DNA from: Thermoplasmata archaeon
GTDB taxonomy: Archaea; Thermoplasmatota; Thermoplasmata; Thermoplasmatales; Thermoplasmataceae
Direction: 5' to 3'
Length of the DNA stretch: 64,000 nt
NCBI GenBank assembly: GCA_021820525.1
Contig: JAKADM010000003.1
Coordinates: 104,306 to 168,305 of the forward strand
Made by a program: the position numbers and the translations under genes. Below, one piece after another: positions 62,202 through 64,000 of this stretch. Positions within the stretch are counted from its first letter, which is position 1, and each line of letters opens with the position of its first letter. A model generated the notes under the pieces. That model saw nothing but the letters and a program-made list of their open reading frames with translations, ran no database searches and had not been told where the DNA came from.

Positions 62202-62224
62202 AATAGCCCAAGTTTTTGGCTATT
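62202..62224. promoter_or_regulatory. Inverted repeat upstream of surface-protein gene
   Basis: AATAGCC (62202-62208) and GGCTATT (62218-62224) are perfect inverted repeats with a 9-base loop, 18 bases before the TATA box. It could be an operator or activator site for the gene at 62271. Confidence 0.35.
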
Positions 62225-62241
62225 CTATATTTGACACAAAC

Positions 62242-62250
62242 TTTTATAAT
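62242..62250 (+). promoter_or_regulatory. TATA box of surface-protein gene
   Basis: TTTTATAAT is centred about 25 bases before the ATG at 62271. An upstream ATG at 62260 meets a stop after three codons, so 62271 is the start. Confidence 0.5.
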
Positions 62251-62270
62251 TTACTTTGAATGCCGGCTTG

Positions 62271-64000
62271 ATGGGAAATTCATTTCTAAACAAAACCAGT
62301 GCTATAAAGATAATTTCTTTATTTCTGGTAATTGGAATAGCATGTTCTTATTTTGTTATTATACAACCTGACAATTTGAATGGGGTTAAGGATGTTAATT
62401 TAGCCGATCCTAATTTGAGAATTAATGACCATGCAGTGGCTCAAGTAACAACCTTTTCAACTGTGACATATTTTGTTAATTTTACACAATCAGGTCTTCC
62501 ATCGGGACAGTGGTGTATTTATGTGTCCAATGGAGCGGAGTTAAACAATCCATATAATGAAGGAATGTCTTCATCTTTCGCCAATGGTACGTATACATAT
62601 ACAGTATCAACCAATAATCAAGCATATGGGGCAAACGGTGGATCATTTACCGTTAATGGGAAGAATATAACTGTGAATGTTGTTTTTTCAAAAAGATATA
62701 ATGTTGAATTCACAGAATCTGGACTTCCATCGGGAACAACATGGTATGTGAATTTGAGCAACGGCATTGATTCAGGTCCACTGACAACTCAATCTTACAA
62801 CTTCAGTATAATCGACGACTCATATTCTTATTCCCTTTCCACAACAGACAATATGTATGCTCCTTCTGGTTTCGGTTCATTTACTGTAAGTGGTTCATCG
62901 ATCTCAATATCAGTACAGTTTTCAATGGCATACAAGGTCACATTCACAGAAACAGGTTTGCCATCAGGTACAGCATGGTATGTGAATCTGAGCAATGAAA
63001 TGAAATCAGGAGAAATCACAGGATCATCCTATTCATTTTCCATGACAAATGGATCATACACATACACAGTATCAACATCTGACAGGACATATGCTCCAGC
63101 AGCATATTCAGGTTCATTCCCAGTTAATGGGGCCTCTGTTTCAGAGACGGTTACATTCTCAAAGGTCACATACACAGTTACATTCACAGAAACAGGTTTG
63201 CCATCAGGATCAGCGTGGTATGTGAACATAACCAATTTATCCTATTCTGGACCGATTACAGGAACAACATATTCATTGAATCTGGCCAATGGAACATATA
63301 AGGTTATCATATCAACATCTAACAAGACCTACAAGCCTGTTTCATCCCAAAGAATACCAGAATTCTCTGAAACCTTAAGCGTTGATGGCCAGGCAGTGAC
63401 TCAACAGATAGCCTTTGTAATTGTGGAATATTCTGTTACGTTTATACAATCAGGTCTCCCATCTGGAGATTGGTATGTTAATTTATCAAACGGGTGGGTT
63501 CTTTACAATACTGCAAGTGAAGAAATTGTACAGTTCTTAATCAACGGCACATATACATATTCAGTATCATCCACAAATGGAGAATATGGTGCACATGGTG
63601 GATCTTTCACAGTTAATGGAAGTAATATAACCGTGAATATTGTTTTTTCAAAAACATATAATGTTGAATTCACTGAAACAGGTCTCCCATCAGGAACAAC
63701 TTGGTATGTGAATTTGAGCAATGGAATGAAATCAGGTGCAATTACAGGATCATCCTATTCATTCTCACTTGTCAATGGCTCATACACATACACAGTATCA
63801 ACATCTGACAAGATCTATTTTCCAGCACCATATTCAGGTTCATTTACAGTTAACGGTGCTTCAGTTTCAGAATCGGTTACATTCTCAAAGGTCACATACA
63901 CAGTTACATTCACAGAAACAGGTTTGCCATCAGGATCAGCGTGGTATGTGAACATAACCAATTTATCCTATTCTGGACCGATTACAGGAACAACATATTC
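62271..64000 (+). CDS. Repeat-rich surface protein (3' end beyond window)
   Basis: The frame is open from the ATG at 62271 to the window edge (576 codons and more). A signal/anchor helix (about residues 10-35, IISLFLVIGIACSYFVII) precedes seven or more tandem modules of about 80 residues. Each begins (V/Y)xFTE(S/T)GLPSG(T/S)xWYVNLSN, continues with Y(S/T)YTVS, and closes with GSFTVNG...VTF. Starts lie near 62470, 62703, 62938, 63178, 63430, 63663 and 63904. N-glycosylation sequons are common. Sequence identity between some modules is very high at the DNA level (see the repeats), indicating recent recombination. It resembles the proteins at 1-2320 and at the C-terminus of the S53 protease. Probable adhesin or envelope component; exact role unknown. 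Confidence 0.8.
   Translation, partial: MGNSFLNKTSAIKIISLFLVIGIACSYFVIIQPDNLNGVKDVNLADPNLRINDHAVAQVTTFSTVTYFVNFTQSGLPSGQWCIYVSNGAELNNPYNEGMSSSFANGTYTYTVSTNNQAYGANGGSFTVNGKNITVNVVFSKRYNVEFTESGLPSGTTWYVNLSNGIDSGPLTTQSYNFSIIDDSYSYSLSTTDNMYAPSGFGSFTVSGSSISISVQFSMAYKVTFTETGLPSGTAWYVNLSNEMKSGEITGSSYSFSMTNGSYTYTVSTSDRTYAPAAYSGSFPVNGASVSETVTFSKVTYTVTFTETGLPSGSAWYVNITNLSYSGPITGTTYSLNLANGTYKVIISTSNKTYKPVSSQRIPEFSETLSVDGQAVTQQIAFVIVEYSVTFIQSGLPSGDWYVNLSNGWVLYNTASEEIVQFLINGTYTYSVSSTNGEYGAHGGSFTVNGSNITVNIVFSKTYNVEFTETGLPSGTTWYVNLSNGMKSGAITGSSYSFSLVNGSYTYTVSTSDKIYFPAPYSGSFTVNGASVSESVTFSKVTYTVTFTETGLPSGSAWYVNITNLSYSGPITGTTY
63148..63274 (+). repeat. 127-base exact repeat, copy 1
   Basis: This segment is identical base for base to 63874-64000, offset 726 bases. 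It encodes the end of one module and the GLPSGSAWYVNITN start of the next. Copy 2 reaches the window edge, so the identity may extend further. Confidence 0.9.
63874..64000 (+). repeat. 127-base exact repeat, copy 2 (runs to edge)
   Basis: Identical to 63148-63274. The 726-base offset equals three modules, whereas the earlier modules A and B recur after about 960 bases (four modules), so one module is missing from the second set. Confidence 0.9.

Larger units (their letters stand above)
61658..62270. other. AT-rich intergenic region
   Basis: No coding frame or RNA was recognised in these 613 very AT-rich bases. It holds the dnaG promoter on the left. On the right there is an inverted repeat (62202-62224) and a TATA box (62242-62250) ahead of the surface-protein gene. 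Confidence 0.45.

Noticed and set aside
62470..64000. Possible CRISPR or satellite array from regular repeats
   Set aside because: The repeats are in frame, about 235-245 bases long, and encode GLPSG..WYVN modules; there are no short identical direct repeats with unique spacers.
1..64000. Insertion sequences, integrases or prophage genes
   Set aside because: No transposase, integrase or capsid-like protein and no terminal inverted repeats with target duplications were seen.

Overview
The window reads as chromosomal DNA of a Thermoplasmatales-type archaeon. The pointers are archaeal GatDE, archaeal DnaG primase, HerA/Mre11/Rad50, a donor-module-less complex I (nuoABCDHIJJKLMN), a TDH that closely resembles the Thermoplasma enzyme as I remember it, large wall-less-type surface proteins built from GLPSGT..WYVN modules, and TATA boxes about 24 nt ahead of many start codons (leaderless mRNAs). 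Intergenic DNA is AT-rich. Cuniculiplasma-like relatives are plausible, but the species cannot be fixed from the sequence alone.

Layout. 1-2320: 5' part of a secreted modular surface protein (minus). 2468-3394: L-threonine 3-dehydrogenase. 3404-9241: a SufR-like regulator divergent from sufC-sufB-sufD-sufS-sufU, with a perfect inverted repeat between them. 9316-14077: an Ig-like membrane protein, an alcohol dehydrogenase, an aldo/keto reductase, a candidate structured RNA (12785-12968) and a site-2-type protease. 14361-20001: a lineage-specific secreted protein, a TPR-like protein and an APC permease. 20002-27240: rad50, mre11 and herA on the minus strand, with an MFS exporter inserted in opposite orientation. 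27423-31365: two solitary DNA methyltransferases around a His-rich peptide/PadR operon, a histidine phosphatase and tRNA-Val(CAC). 31482-38222: two acyl-CoA dehydrogenases, a DUF72 protein and gatD-gatE. 38270-48401: the complex I operon, with nuoJ split in two and two small unknown genes at its end. 48422-50649: a crotonase-like protein, tatC, tatA and a YbjQ-like protein. 50760-55004: an S53 (sedolisin) protease carrying surface modules. 55119-56070: 1-Cys peroxiredoxin plus a small partner. 56159-61657: on the minus strand dnaG, a zinc-ribbon AAA+ ATPase, a vWA protein, a PP2C phosphatase and a kinase-like protein. 62271-64000: another repeat-rich surface protein running off the right edge.

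How the parts work together. The suf block is a complete Fe-S assembly pathway (desulfurase, scaffold, SufBCD), probably feedback-controlled by the adjacent regulator; its products would supply NuoB/NuoI. The nuo block is a proton-pumping membrane and connecting module without NuoEFG, so its electron donor is not encoded here. Acyl-CoA dehydrogenases and the crotonase-like protein suggest fatty or branched acyl-CoA catabolism feeding respiration. TatAC and the secreted protease/surface proteins fit a heterotrophic, peptide-scavenging acidophile.

The most interesting block is 56159-61657. A kinase/PP2C/vWA set with four-base overlaps resembles the TerY phospho-signalling triad of bacterial stress systems, here placed beside a Lon-like AAA+ ATPase that lacks the protease domain and carries a zinc ribbon, and beside DnaG, which in archaea is also an exosome component. 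Other leads are the His-rich/PadR operon with palindromic operator, the candidate RNA at 12785-12968, and the shuffled higher-order repeats at the right edge.
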